In this document: positions 31,549-39,652 of the stretch, in pieces | Layout: every line of letters begins with the position of its first letter | Position numbering within the stretch: position 1 is the stretch's first letter | Assembly: GCA_022799035.1 (NCBI GenBank) | Contig: JAAWNQ010000018.1 | Location: 1 to 39,670, forward strand | Origin: Oscillospiraceae bacterium | Lineage (GTDB): Bacteria; Bacillota; Clostridia; Oscillospirales; Oscillospiraceae | DNA: 39,670 bases | Reading direction: 5' to 3' | Program-made: the position numbers and the translations under genes | The notes under the pieces: model-generated | What the model was told of the DNA's origin: nothing | What the model saw: the letters and a program-made list of their open reading frames with translations, nothing else | The model's database searches: none

Positions 31549-32634
31549 ATGGAAGCAAAGGTCACATTTTTCCTGGGGGCCAACACCCCCTCGGGTTTTT
31601 ATTCCTTATACGATCAGCTCCTGTCTCCCCAGGAGACCCGGCGGGTCTTCCTGCTGAAGGGGGGCCCCGGCTGCGGCAAATCCACCCTGATGAAGCGGGT
31701 GGCCGCCGCCCTGGAGGAACGGGGAGAGCCGGTGGAATACATACGCTGCTCCGGGGACCCCGATTCCCTGGACGCGGTCATCTTCCCCGCCCTGAAGGCC
31801 GCCATCGTGGACGCCACCGCCCCCCACGTGCTTGAGCCGGCCCTCCCCGGGGTTGTGGAAAGTTATGTAAACTTAGGCCGGTTCTATGACCACGCCGCCC
31901 TAGCGAAAAAGCGGGAGGAGATCGCCGCGGCCACTGCGGGCTATAAGAGCCATTACAAGGGGGCCTACCGCTGTCTCACCGCCGCAGCCCAGCTCGCCGA
32001 GGACAGCCGGTCCCTGCTGCTGACCCCAGCATTGGAGGCCAAGGCCCTGAAGCGGGCCAGAGGCATTCTCTCCCGGGAGGTAAAAAAGACGGGCCGGGAG
32101 CCGGGCCGGGCGGTCCAGCGGTTCCTGGGCGCCGTCTCCTGCCAGGGGATCTCCTGCCGCTTTGAGACGGTAAATGCCCTGTGCCACAGGGTCTACGAGC
32201 TCCAGGACGCCTACGGTCTGGGGGCGGGGATGCTCACCGCCCTGGCCGCCGGCGCCATGGCCGCGGGGTACGATGTGATCCTCTGCCCCTCCCCTCTCTT
32301 CCCCGACCGGGCGGAGCACCTCCTCATCCCCCAGCTCTCCCTGGCCTTCGTCACCAGCGCCCCCACCCTTCCCTACCTGGGCAAGCCCTACCGCCGGGTC
32401 CGGGTGGACGCTATGGCGGACGGTGAACAGCTTCGGAAATACAAATCCCGTCTGAAATTTGCCCGAAAGGTCCAGCAGGCTCTGCTGGACCAGGGGGTGG
32501 AATCCCTGGCCCAGGCCAAGGCCGAGCACGACGAGCTGGAAAAGCTCTACAATCCCCATGTGGATTTTGACGCGGTCAATTCCCAGGCGGATGAGATCAT
32601 CAAAGAGCTGCTGGAGTTAAAGGCGAAGGGTTGA
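31549..32634 (+). CDS. P-loop ATPase of PRK06851-like family
   Basis: A 361-residue cytoplasmic protein with a Walker A motif LLKGGPGCGKSTLMKRVAAA near residue 36. The DSLDAVIFPALKAAIVDATA segment follows. The C-terminal region is helical and charged. It matches, from memory, an uncharacterised Firmicute ATPase family (PRK06851). Only the N-terminal nucleotide site is evident. Start ATG 31549 has GGAGGG upstream. It is flanked by a divergent hydrogenase gene and its own terminator. Function is unknown. Confidence 0.75.
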   Translation: MEAKVTFFLGANTPSGFYSLYDQLLSPQETRRVFLLKGGPGCGKSTLMKRVAAALEERGEPVEYIRCSGDPDSLDAVIFPALKAAIVDATAPHVLEPALPGVVESYVNLGRFYDHAALAKKREEIAAATAGYKSHYKGAYRCLTAAAQLAEDSRSLLLTPALEAKALKRARGILSREVKKTGREPGRAVQRFLGAVSCQGISCRFETVNALCHRVYELQDAYGLGAGMLTALAAGAMAAGYDVILCPSPLFPDRAEHLLIPQLSLAFVTSAPTLPYLGKPYRRVRVDAMADGEQLRKYKSRLKFARKVQQALLDQGVESLAQAKAEHDELEKLYNPHVDFDAVNSQADEIIKELLELKAKG

Positions 32635-32639
32635 GGGCC

Positions 32640-32678
32640 GGACCGCGCCGTATTTTTCAGTACGGCACGGTCCTTTTT
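32640..32678 (+). terminator. Terminator after the P-loop ATPase gene
   Basis: GGACCG-c-GCCGTA paired with TACGGC-a-CGGTCC, then TTTTT. It begins 5 bases after the stop codon. Confidence 0.9.
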
Positions 32679-32715
32679 CCCTCCGCTCCCATGGGGGCCT
32701 CTCCCCGCCAGGGGA

Positions 32716-32744
32716 TTGCTTTTCCCCGGCGGGTGCTCTATAAT
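32716..32744 (+). promoter_or_regulatory. Promoter of the GNAT gene
   Basis: TTGCTT (32716-32721), 17 bases, TATAAT (32739-32744). It gives a leader of about 25 bases before the AGGAGG of the acetyltransferase gene. Confidence 0.75.
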
Positions 32745-32777
32745 GGGGGCATATCACGCTTATATTAGGAGGCTCCC

Positions 32778-33254
32778 ATGGAAGAACCCCATCTCCGCCG
32801 GGCGGAAAGGTCCGATATCCCCGGCCTGGGCCGTCTGCTCTACCAGGTCCACAAGGTCCACAGCGACGCCCGCCCCGACCTGTTCCGTCCGGGGGCCAGA
32901 AAATATACCGACGGGGAGCTGGAGCGGCTTCTCCTTGACCACAGCCGCCCCGTCTTTGTGGCGGAAGGGGATGGACAGATCCTGGGCTACGCCTTCTGCG
33001 TCCACCAGCAGTACCCCGAGGGTCACAGCATGACCAATGTGAAGACCCTCTATATCGACGACCTCTGCGTGGACCAGGCCGCCCGTGGCCGGCACATCGG
33101 CCGGCTTTTGTACCAGCACGTGCTGGACTACGCCAGACAGCAGGGCTGTTATAACGTGACCCTCAACGTGTGGGCCGCCAACGACAGCGCCCTGGGCTTT
33201 TATCAAAAGCTGGGTCTCCAGGTCCAGAAGCTGGGGATGGAAAAAATTTTATAA
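32778..33254 (+). CDS. GNAT-family N-acetyltransferase
   Basis: A 158-residue acetyl-CoA-dependent transferase. The core motif reads LYIDDLCVDQAARGRHIGRL (acetyl-CoA pyrophosphate loop R-G-R-H-I-G). The terminal motif NVWAANDSALGFYQKLGLQV is the usual GNAT C-terminal strand and helix. Length and layout resemble RimI-like and polyamine acetyltransferases, but the substrate is unknown. Start ATG 32778 has AGGAGG upstream. It is followed by a 13-bp hairpin leading into the flippase gene. Confidence 0.9.
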   Translation: MEEPHLRRAERSDIPGLGRLLYQVHKVHSDARPDLFRPGARKYTDGELERLLLDHSRPVFVAEGDGQILGYAFCVHQQYPEGHSMTNVKTLYIDDLCVDQAARGRHIGRLLYQHVLDYARQQGCYNVTLNVWAANDSALGFYQKLGLQVQKLGMEKIL

Positions 33255-33282
33255 GCCCTCCCTGTCCCACATAAAGGACTTG

Positions 33283-33315
33283 CCCCCTCTCATACCCTCA
33301 AAGTATGAGAGGGGG
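33283..33315 (+). promoter_or_regulatory. Perfect hairpin enclosing the ribosome-binding site of the flippase gene
   Basis: CCCCCTCTCATAC (33283-33295) pairs with GTATGAGAGGGGG (33303-33315) around a 7-base loop. The right arm is the GAGAGGGGG Shine-Dalgarno of the next gene, and no T-run follows. It could block translation or, less likely, act as a terminator for the GNAT gene. Confidence 0.6.
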
Positions 33316-33322
33316 TCTTCCT

Positions 33323-34834
33323 TTGCACACCATGTCCGCCCTGCAAAGCACTGTATTGCTCACCGCCGTCAGCTTTTTCTCCCAGGCGGTGGGATTTGTC
33401 TACCGGGTATTCCTCTCCCGGATGGTGGGCAGCGAGATCATGGGCCTTTACCAGCTGGTCCTGCCCGTGTCCGCCGTGTTCATGTCTCTCACCGCCGTGG
33501 GCTTTACCGTAGCCTGCTCCAATCTCACCGCCCGGTACCGGGCCACCGGAAACCATAGGGCCGCCGCCCAGACGGTGAAGACCTGCGTGGCCGGGTTCCT
33601 CTGTGCCTTCGGCCTGGTGGCCCTCGTGGCCGCCCCCCTGTCCGACTTTATCTCCGTCCACCTTTTGGGGGACGCCCGGAGCCGGCTGGGGATCCTTCTT
33701 CTCCTCCCCTGCGTCCTCCTCACCGGGCTGGAGAATATCCACAAGCACTCCTTCTACGGCGCGGGCCATGTCCGCCCCCCCGCCTTCACCGAGATCTGTG
33801 AGCAGGTCATCCGCTCCGGGGCGGTCCTGGGGCTTCTGTGGGCCTTCCTCCCCCAGAACCCGGAACGGACCGTTGGTCTCATTGTCTGCGGCATGATCCT
33901 GTGCGAGGTCTTCTCCGCCCTCACCCTCACCCTCCTTTACCGCCGCTTCACCGGCAGGCGGCCTCCCGGGGAGGGGGTGGAGCCCTCCGCTCTCCGCCGC
34001 AGTGTGGTCCACATCGCCCTCCCCATCGGCTGGACTTCCCTGCTGGGCAACCTAATGGGGGCGGCCACCTCGGTGATCATCCCCCAACGGCTGGTCCGGG
34101 CAGGGCTGGACGTGTCCTCCGCCATGAGCCGCTTCGGCGTCATGTGCGGCATGACCCTGCCTCTGCTCACCCTGCCCACCGCCTTCATCTCCGCCATGGG
34201 CCTGGTCCTTCTGCCCCGGCTGGCCCAGTCCGCCGCCCTGGGCCGTACCGACCTCTGCCGGGAGCAGGCCGATCAGGCCATCTCCGCCGCCGCCCTTCTC
34301 ATTTTCCCCACCTCCTCCCTCCTGGCGGTGCTGGCTTCCCCCCTGGCCCGGACCCTGTTCCGGGAGGAGACGGCGGGCCAGTTCGCCGCCCCCCTGGCCC
34401 TGGCGGTGGCTCTGAGCTGTCTGGAGTCGGTGCTGGCTTTCTGTCTCAACGGCCTGGGGAGGCAAACCACCACCGCCCGCAACAGTCTGATCTGCGGCGG
34501 GGTTCAGCTCCTCCTCACCTGGTGGCGGATGGGCCTTCCCGGGGTGGGCCTTCAGGGGTATGTGGAGGCTGTGCTGATCAGCACAGTCCTTGGGGTGGCC
34601 CTCCACTGGCACAGCCTCCGCCGGGCCATCGGACTCCGGCCCCGGCTTTTCCGCTGGCTGGTGGCCCCGGGGCTCAGCGCCCTTCTGGCCGGGTTGTGTG
34701 CCAACCTCCTTTTTCCAGTCCTCACCGCCGCGGGCCTGGGGGAGGGTCCGGCCTGCCTGCTCTGTCTGTTCTTCGGTCTTCTCCTCTATCTTTCAGCCCT
34801 CCTGGCCCAAGGGGAACTCCCCCGCCGCCCCTGA
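33323..34834 (+). CDS. SpoVB-like MOP-superfamily polysaccharide/lipid flippase
   Basis: A 503-residue protein with about 12-14 membrane helices. It matches the oligosaccharide flippase (MOP) superfamily and best fits stage V sporulation protein B, implicated in spore cortex precursor export. Signature parts are SFFSQAVGFVYRVFLSRMVG then SEIMGLYQLVLPVSAVFMSL near the N-terminus, and VLPRLAQSAALG in the middle. I place the start at TTG 33323, 7 bases after the GGGGG. ATG 33332 is the alternative, and ATG 33305 lies within the hairpin. MurJ-type function cannot be excluded. Confidence 0.85.
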   Translation: MHTMSALQSTVLLTAVSFFSQAVGFVYRVFLSRMVGSEIMGLYQLVLPVSAVFMSLTAVGFTVACSNLTARYRATGNHRAAAQTVKTCVAGFLCAFGLVALVAAPLSDFISVHLLGDARSRLGILLLLPCVLLTGLENIHKHSFYGAGHVRPPAFTEICEQVIRSGAVLGLLWAFLPQNPERTVGLIVCGMILCEVFSALTLTLLYRRFTGRRPPGEGVEPSALRRSVVHIALPIGWTSLLGNLMGAATSVIIPQRLVRAGLDVSSAMSRFGVMCGMTLPLLTLPTAFISAMGLVLLPRLAQSAALGRTDLCREQADQAISAAALLIFPTSSLLAVLASPLARTLFREETAGQFAAPLALAVALSCLESVLAFCLNGLGRQTTTARNSLICGGVQLLLTWWRMGLPGVGLQGYVEAVLISTVLGVALHWHSLRRAIGLRPRLFRWLVAPGLSALLAGLCANLLFPVLTAAGLGEGPACLLCLFFGLLLYLSALLAQGELPRRP

Positions 34835-34912
34835 ACTTCCCCTTTTTTACTTTCCTTCCCTCTCCCCTGTGCGTTTTCGCCAAAACCCGCTCCATCTTTT
34901 TCCTTTCTCCTC

Positions 34913-34942
34913 TTGTGTTTTCCATAAAAGACGTGGTATAAT
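34913..34942 (+). promoter_or_regulatory. Promoter of the ptsI-nagB-nagA operon
   Basis: TTGTGT (34913-34918), 18 bases, TATAAT (34937-34942), about 65 bases before the ptsI start. The -35 is moderate and the -10 is consensus. Confidence 0.65.
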
Positions 34943-35009
34943 TTTCTATCATGGTGGAATATTGCCTTTTCATGTTCGCAATGAATACCAACAGATAGGA
35001 GTGTCAGCT

Positions 35010-36626
35010 ATGAAACTAAAGGGGATCGGCGCGGCGGAAGGCATCGCCGTGGCAAGGCTGTGGCACATGGAGACGGTGGACCTTTCGGTGGAGCATCTGA
35101 CCGACAGGGACCCGGAAACGGAGAGCGTCCGCTTTGCCGATGCCCAGCACAAAGCCACCGATGAGCTCACCGCCCTTTACGAGGAGACCCTGGCCAAGGA
35201 CGCCGACGCGGCAATGATCTTTGATATCCACCGAATGATGCTGGAGGACCTGGACTTTTGCGAGGGGGTCTCCGGCCTGGTGGCCTCGGGCTGCAACGCC
35301 GAGTGGGCGGTAAAGCAGACCGGGGATATGCTCCACGACATGTTCCAGGCCATTGATGACGAGACCATGCGGGCCCGGGCCGCCGACGTGATGGATGTGT
35401 CCGGCCGGCTCATCCGGATCCTCAAGGGCCTGGAGGACGCCCCCGCCATGCCCAAGGAGCCCATCGTGGTGGCCGCCGACGACCTGCTGCCCAGCCAGAC
35501 CGTGAAGCTGGATAAGCGTTACGTGGTGGGCTGCGTCACCCGCAACGGCTCCACCACCTCCCACTCCGCCATCCTCTCCCGGTCCATGGGCATCGCCTGT
35601 ATCGTGGGCATGGGGGATGAATTCGACAAGCTGCCCTCCACCGCCACCATTGCTATGGACGGCCTTGCGGGTGAGGTCATTGTGGATCCCACCGCCGAGG
35701 AGCTGGCCGTTTACGAGCAAAAGAAGGCCGAATTCGAGGAGCAGAAAGTCCTGCTCCAGCACTACAAGGACAAGGAGGCCGTCACCAAGTCGGGCCATCA
35801 TGTCCACGTGTGCGCCAACATCGGCAGCGTCAAGGACGCCGAGGACGCCAAGGCCGCCGGAGCCGACGGGGTGGGCCTGTTCCGCAGCGAGTTCCTCTAT
35901 CTGGACTCCCCCGACTTCCCCTCTGAGGAAAAGCAGTTCCAAGCCTACAAGAAGGTGCTGGAGATCTTCTCCCCCAATCAGGTCATCGTCCGCACCCTGG
36001 ACCTGGGCAGCGACAAGCAGGCCCCCTATTTCAATATCCCCCACGAGGAGAACCCCGCCATGGGCTACCGGGCCATCCGGATCTGCCTGGACCAGCCCGA
36101 GATCTTCCGTACCCAGCTCCGGGCCCTCCTCCGGGCCTCGGTCTACGGGAACCTGCACATCATGTTTCCCATGATCACCAGCGTCACCCAGGTGATGAAG
36201 TCCAAGGAGCTGCTCAACAACCTGAGGACCGAGCTGAAGGCCGAGGGGGTCCCCGTCTCCGACGATATCAAGATCGGCGTCATGATCGAGACTCCCGCCG
36301 CCGTGGTCATGTCCGACGAGCTTGCCAAGCTGGTGGACTTCTTCTCTATCGGCACCAACGACCTGACCCAGTACACCCTGGCCGCCGACCGGATGAACGC
36401 CAAGGTGAGCAACATCTTCAACTCCGAGGATCCCGCCATCCGCCGGATGATCGCCATCACCGCCAAAAACGCCCACGAGGCCGGCATCTGGGTTGGCATC
36501 TGCGGGGAGGCCGGGGCCAATACCACCCTGACTCCCTTCTTTATGGAGAACAAGATCGACGAATTGTCCGTAGCGGCCGCCTCCATCCTGAAGGTCCGCC
36601 GCGCAGTCTGTGAAAGTGAGGGTTAA
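35010..36626 (+). CDS. ptsI: PTS enzyme I (phosphoenolpyruvate-protein phosphotransferase)
   Basis: First phosphotransfer step of the sugar PTS: takes phosphate from PEP and passes it to HPr. The 538-residue protein starts MKLKGIGAAEGIAVARLW. The phospho-His motif GSTTSHSAILSRSMG places the active His at residue 185. The PEP-binding domain has GADGVGLFRSEFLYLDS, IMFPMI, FFSIGTNDLTQYTLAADRMN and GICGEAG (catalytic Cys about 498). Spacing matches E. coli EI. The ATG at 35010 has ATAGGAG upstream. nagB starts 4 bases after its stop. HPr is not adjacent but lies 2.7 kb downstream. Confidence 0.97.
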   Translation: MKLKGIGAAEGIAVARLWHMETVDLSVEHLTDRDPETESVRFADAQHKATDELTALYEETLAKDADAAMIFDIHRMMLEDLDFCEGVSGLVASGCNAEWAVKQTGDMLHDMFQAIDDETMRARAADVMDVSGRLIRILKGLEDAPAMPKEPIVVAADDLLPSQTVKLDKRYVVGCVTRNGSTTSHSAILSRSMGIACIVGMGDEFDKLPSTATIAMDGLAGEVIVDPTAEELAVYEQKKAEFEEQKVLLQHYKDKEAVTKSGHHVHVCANIGSVKDAEDAKAAGADGVGLFRSEFLYLDSPDFPSEEKQFQAYKKVLEIFSPNQVIVRTLDLGSDKQAPYFNIPHEENPAMGYRAIRICLDQPEIFRTQLRALLRASVYGNLHIMFPMITSVTQVMKSKELLNNLRTELKAEGVPVSDDIKIGVMIETPAAVVMSDELAKLVDFFSIGTNDLTQYTLAADRMNAKVSNIFNSEDPAIRRMIAITAKNAHEAGIWVGICGEAGANTTLTPFFMENKIDELSVAAASILKVRRAVCESEG

Positions 36627-36630
36627 TCCA

Positions 36631-37353
36631 ATGAGAATCATCCGTGTCAAGAACTACGAGGAACTCAGCCGCGCTGCGGCCAATATCATCTCCGCCCAGG
36701 TCATCCTGAAGCCCGACTCCGTTCTGGGTCTGGCCACCGGCTCCAGCCCCGTGGGCACTTACCAGCAGCTTATCAAGTGGTATCAGAAGGGGGATCTGGA
36801 TTTCTCCCGGGTCACCAGTGTGAACCTGGACGAATACGTGGGTCTGGACCCCGACCACGATCAGAGCTACCACTACTTCATGCATCAGAATCTTTTTGAC
36901 TCCATCAACATCCACCCCGAGCGGATCAACCTCCCCGACGGCTGCGCCAAGGATATGGCCGCCGAGTGCCGCCGGTACGATACCCTCCTCAGGACCCTGG
37001 GGGTGGACCTCCAGCTCCTTGGCCTGGGCAACAACGGCCACATCGGCTTCAACGAGCCCGACGAGGAATTCTCCAAGGGCACCCATGTGGTCAAGCTCAC
37101 CGAGAGCACCCTGGAGGCCAACAAGCGGTTCTTTGACAGTATTGACGACGTACCCAAGACCGCCATCTCCATGGGCACCTACGACATCATGCAGGCCAAG
37201 CGGGTGCTGATGGTGGCCTCGGGCAAGGCCAAGGCCCAGGCCGTCAAGGCCGCCTTCTTCGGCCCCATCACCCCCCACATGCCCGCCTCCATCCTCCAGT
37301 TCCACAAGGACTTTACCCTGGTGGCCGACGAGGACGCCCTGTCCCTTCTGTGA
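36631..37353 (+). CDS. nagB: Glucosamine-6-phosphate deaminase
   Basis: Converts glucosamine-6-phosphate to fructose-6-phosphate and ammonia. The 240-residue protein has GLATGSSPVGTYQQLI (phosphate loop) and TSVNLDEYVGLDPDHDQSYH with the catalytic Asp. LLGLGNNGHIGFNEPDEEFS carries the catalytic His. The length fits short Firmicute NagB forms lacking the E. coli allosteric tail. It starts 4 bases after ptsI with a GAGGG inside the ptsI end, so coupling is likely. It is followed by nagA. Confidence 0.97.
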   Translation: MRIIRVKNYEELSRAAANIISAQVILKPDSVLGLATGSSPVGTYQQLIKWYQKGDLDFSRVTSVNLDEYVGLDPDHDQSYHYFMHQNLFDSINIHPERINLPDGCAKDMAAECRRYDTLLRTLGVDLQLLGLGNNGHIGFNEPDEEFSKGTHVVKLTESTLEANKRFFDSIDDVPKTAISMGTYDIMQAKRVLMVASGKAKAQAVKAAFFGPITPHMPASILQFHKDFTLVADEDALSLL

Positions 37354-37374
37354 CATACGGCAAAAGGAGATATC

Positions 37375-38496
37375 ATGGACTTTAAGAATGCAATGATCTT
37401 TACCGAGGATTTCCGCTTCCAGCTTGGCTGCTTCTCCGTGGAGGAGGGCCGCTTTACCAACGTTCTGGGGGCCGAGCGTCCCGGGGCGGTGGACCTGAAG
37501 GGGGCCTATGTGATCCCCGGCCTTATCGACATCCACACCCACGGCAACTCGGGCTCCGACTTCTCCGACGGGGATGAGGAAGGCCTGCGCCGGATGATGG
37601 CCTACTACGGCAAAAACGGCATCACCTCCGCCGCCCCCACCTCCATGACCCTGCCTTACGAAGTGCTGGAAAAAGCCTTTGCCACCGGCCGGGCCGTGGC
37701 CGACCGCCGGGACCCCGGCTCCGCCCGGTTCGTGGGGATCAACATGGAGGGACCCTTCTTCTGCGAAAAGCGGAAGGGCGCCCAGAACGCCGCCTACCTG
37801 AAAAACCCGGATTTTGAGGCATTTGAGAAGCTGAACCAGGGCTGCGGCGGTCTTGTGAGGATCGCGGATCTGGCCGCCGAGCTTCCCGGGGCCGTGGACT
37901 TCGCCCGGAAGGCCTCAAAGGTCTGCACCGTCTCCATCGCCCACACCGACTGCACCTATGAGGAGGCCGATTCCCTCTTCAAGGCGGGAGCCTCCCATCT
38001 GACCCACCTATACAACGCCATGCCCGGCATCCATCACCGGACCCCCGGCCCCATCGGGGCGGGCTCCGAGCGGGAGGGAGTTTACGCCGAACTGATCTGC
38101 GACGGGGTCCACATCCACCCCAGCGCGGTGCGTATGGCCTTCAAGCTCTTCCCCGGCCGGATCTGCCTCATCTCCGACTCCATGCGGGCCTGCGGTATGC
38201 CTGAGGGGGAGAGCGACCTGGGGGGCCAGAAGGTCTTTATCAAGGGTCGGAAAGCCGCCCTGGCCGACGGCACCATCGCCGGCTCCTGCACCAATCTCTA
38301 TGACTGCATGACCACCGCCGTCACCATGGGCGTTCCTCTGGAGGAGGCGGTGAAGGCCGCCACCTGGAACCCGGCCCACGAGCTGGGGATGCTGGACTCC
38401 ATCGGCTCCATCCGGGACGGCAAGCTGGCGGATTTCATCCTCTGCGACGGCCGCCTGGAGCGGCAGGCAGTCTATATCGGCGGCGAAGCTGTCTGA
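37375..38496 (+). CDS. nagA: N-acetylglucosamine-6-phosphate deacetylase
   Basis: Removes acetate from GlcNAc-6-phosphate, supplying the NagB substrate. The 373-residue amidohydrolase has VIPGLIDIHTHGNSGSDFSD (metal-site His pair), INMEGPFF (metal Glu), SIAHTDCTYEEA, LTHLYNAMPGIHHR and the catalytic Asp in CLISDSMRA. AAAGGAG lies upstream of the ATG, 21 bases after nagB. It is the last gene of the ptsI operon. Together the three genes couple PTS phosphorylation to amino-sugar use. Confidence 0.97.
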   Translation: MDFKNAMIFTEDFRFQLGCFSVEEGRFTNVLGAERPGAVDLKGAYVIPGLIDIHTHGNSGSDFSDGDEEGLRRMMAYYGKNGITSAAPTSMTLPYEVLEKAFATGRAVADRRDPGSARFVGINMEGPFFCEKRKGAQNAAYLKNPDFEAFEKLNQGCGGLVRIADLAAELPGAVDFARKASKVCTVSIAHTDCTYEEADSLFKAGASHLTHLYNAMPGIHHRTPGPIGAGSEREGVYAELICDGVHIHPSAVRMAFKLFPGRICLISDSMRACGMPEGESDLGGQKVFIKGRKAALADGTIAGSCTNLYDCMTTAVTMGVPLEEAVKAATWNPAHELGMLDSIGSIRDGKLADFILCDGRLERQAVYIGGEAV

Positions 38497-38539
38497 TTGT
38501 GTATTTCGCCTAATTTTTAACCATCTCTCCCGGAGTATA

Positions 38540-38568
38540 TTGACAAAAAAGACAATCTCTGGTATTCT
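38540..38568 (+). promoter_or_regulatory. Promoter upstream of the EIIA-Glc gene
   Basis: TTGACA (38540-38545), 17 bases, TATTCT (38563-38568). The leader of about 75 bases contains two TTTGTAAC direct repeats (38597-38621) of unknown meaning. Confidence 0.75.
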
Positions 38569-38651
38569 TAGGATAGAATATTTTTTGTCATCATTTTAAC
38601 CTTTTTGTAACTATTTGTAACCACTATTTCCACGAAAGGTCTTGATTTCAA

Positions 38652-39179
38652 ATGGGGTTTTTCCAAAAGCTGTTTGGCAAATCTGAGGAGTCCGCTCCCG
38701 CTCCCGCCGCTCCCCAACAGAGCGCCGGCCCCGTTCAACTCTTTGCCCCCCTGGCCGGGGAGGCCGTTTCCATCACCCAGGTCAGCGACCCCACCTTTGG
38801 GGAGAAGATCCTGGGGGACGGCATCGCCATCAAGCCCACCGAGGGCAAGGTCCTCTCCCCCTGCGACGGTACGGTGGAGCAGATCTTTGAGACCGGTCAC
38901 GCGGTCACCCTCACCTCTCTGGACGGGGCGGAGGTCCTGATCCATGTGGGTCTGGATACCGTTGAACTGAAGGGCAAGCACTACACCATCCACGCCCATG
39001 ACGGCGACAAGGTGAAGAAGGGCGACCTTCTCATTGAGTTTGACATGGCGGCCATCACCGCCGAGGGCTACGACATTATCACCCCCATCGTCATCTGCAA
39101 CACCGACGACTACACCGCCGTCAAGCCCCACACCGGCCCGGTGGCTCCCGGGGATCTGATCCTGGAGCTGGAAAAATAA
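38652..39179 (+). CDS. Free-standing glucose-type PTS enzyme IIA
   Basis: Accepts phosphate from HPr and passes it to a IIB domain of a glucose/GlcNAc-family transporter. The 175-residue protein has an Ala/Pro-rich linker at 10-25, then a single IIA-Glc domain. The two active-site His are His83 (ETGHAVTL) and His98 (LIHVGLDTVEL), 15 apart as in E. coli Crr. As a separate protein it implies a IIBC partner elsewhere in the genome, plausibly a GlcNAc transporter given the nag genes. GAAAGG lies rather far (about 12 bases) upstream of the ATG. HPr follows 111 bases later. Confidence 0.95.
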   Translation: MGFFQKLFGKSEESAPAPAAPQQSAGPVQLFAPLAGEAVSITQVSDPTFGEKILGDGIAIKPTEGKVLSPCDGTVEQIFETGHAVTLTSLDGAEVLIHVGLDTVELKGKHYTIHAHDGDKVKKGDLLIEFDMAAITAEGYDIITPIVICNTDDYTAVKPHTGPVAPGDLILELEK

Positions 39180-39290
39180 AGCGCTCCTCAACCGGGGGTG
39201 GGTTTCCGCTCCCAGGCTGAGATACCTGAGATCCTGTTCCCACAGCACCCCACTTCTCCGCACCCAGTATGCAAGAAAGAGGTGTTTCCC

Positions 39291-39548
39291 ATGAAAACGT
39301 TTACCCACGTGATCCAGGATCCTATGGGGCTTCACGCCCGGCCCGCCGGACTGCTGGCAAAGGCCGCCTCGGCCTATCCCTGCCAGATCACCGTCACCAC
39401 GTCGGCGGGTACCGCTGACGCCAAGCGGCTCATGTCCGTCATGCGGCTGGCCGCCAAGGCCGGGATGGAGCTCACCGTCTCCTGTGACGGTGAACGGGAG
39501 GAGGAGGCCGCCGCTGGCATGGAGGTCTTTTTGAAGGAGACCCTGTGA
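39291..39548 (+). CDS. HPr-family phosphocarrier protein, lacking the regulatory Ser46
   Basis: Relays phosphate from enzyme I to IIA domains. The 85-residue protein has the phospho-His loop DPMGLHARPAG with His15. Where Firmicute HPr has K-S-I-M with Ser46, the target of HPr kinase, this protein reads A-K-R-L-M-S-V-M, so position 46 is Arg. His15 catalysis should be intact, but HprK/CcpA-type regulation through Ser46 cannot operate on this copy. AAAGAGGTG lies upstream of the ATG. It is probably co-transcribed with the IIA gene. It may be the main HPr or a specialised paralogue. Confidence 0.93.
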   Translation: MKTFTHVIQDPMGLHARPAGLLAKAASAYPCQITVTTSAGTADAKRLMSVMRLAAKAGMELTVSCDGEREEEAAAGMEVFLKETL

Positions 39549-39606
39549 CCCTTGTGCCCCAAGGCTTATCTCCCCCGTGTATTTTCAAGCGAACACTTTC
39601 CCAGCA

Positions 39607-39636
39607 GCCGCTCCCCCCGTTCCGGGTGGGAGCGGC
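39607..39636 (+). terminator. Hairpin after the HPr gene
   Basis: GCCGCTCCC/GGGAGCGGC stem with a 12-base loop. No T-run follows, so it may be a weak terminator. Confidence 0.5.
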
Positions 39637-39652
39637 GCGTAATTCCTATCAA

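Noticed and set aside
38597-38621. Two TTTGTAAC repeats in the EIIA leader as a counterpart of the GTTAC palindromes near pncB
   Set aside because: They are direct, not inverted, and too short and AT-rich to support a shared regulator.
39187-39265. TPP-riboswitch-like stretch (GGGGGTG, then GGCTGAGATA) between the EIIA and HPr genes
   Set aside because: Only the 5' half resembles the THI element. The 3' half (CCTGATC and GGATAATGCC-type segments) is missing and the downstream gene is HPr, not a thiamine gene.
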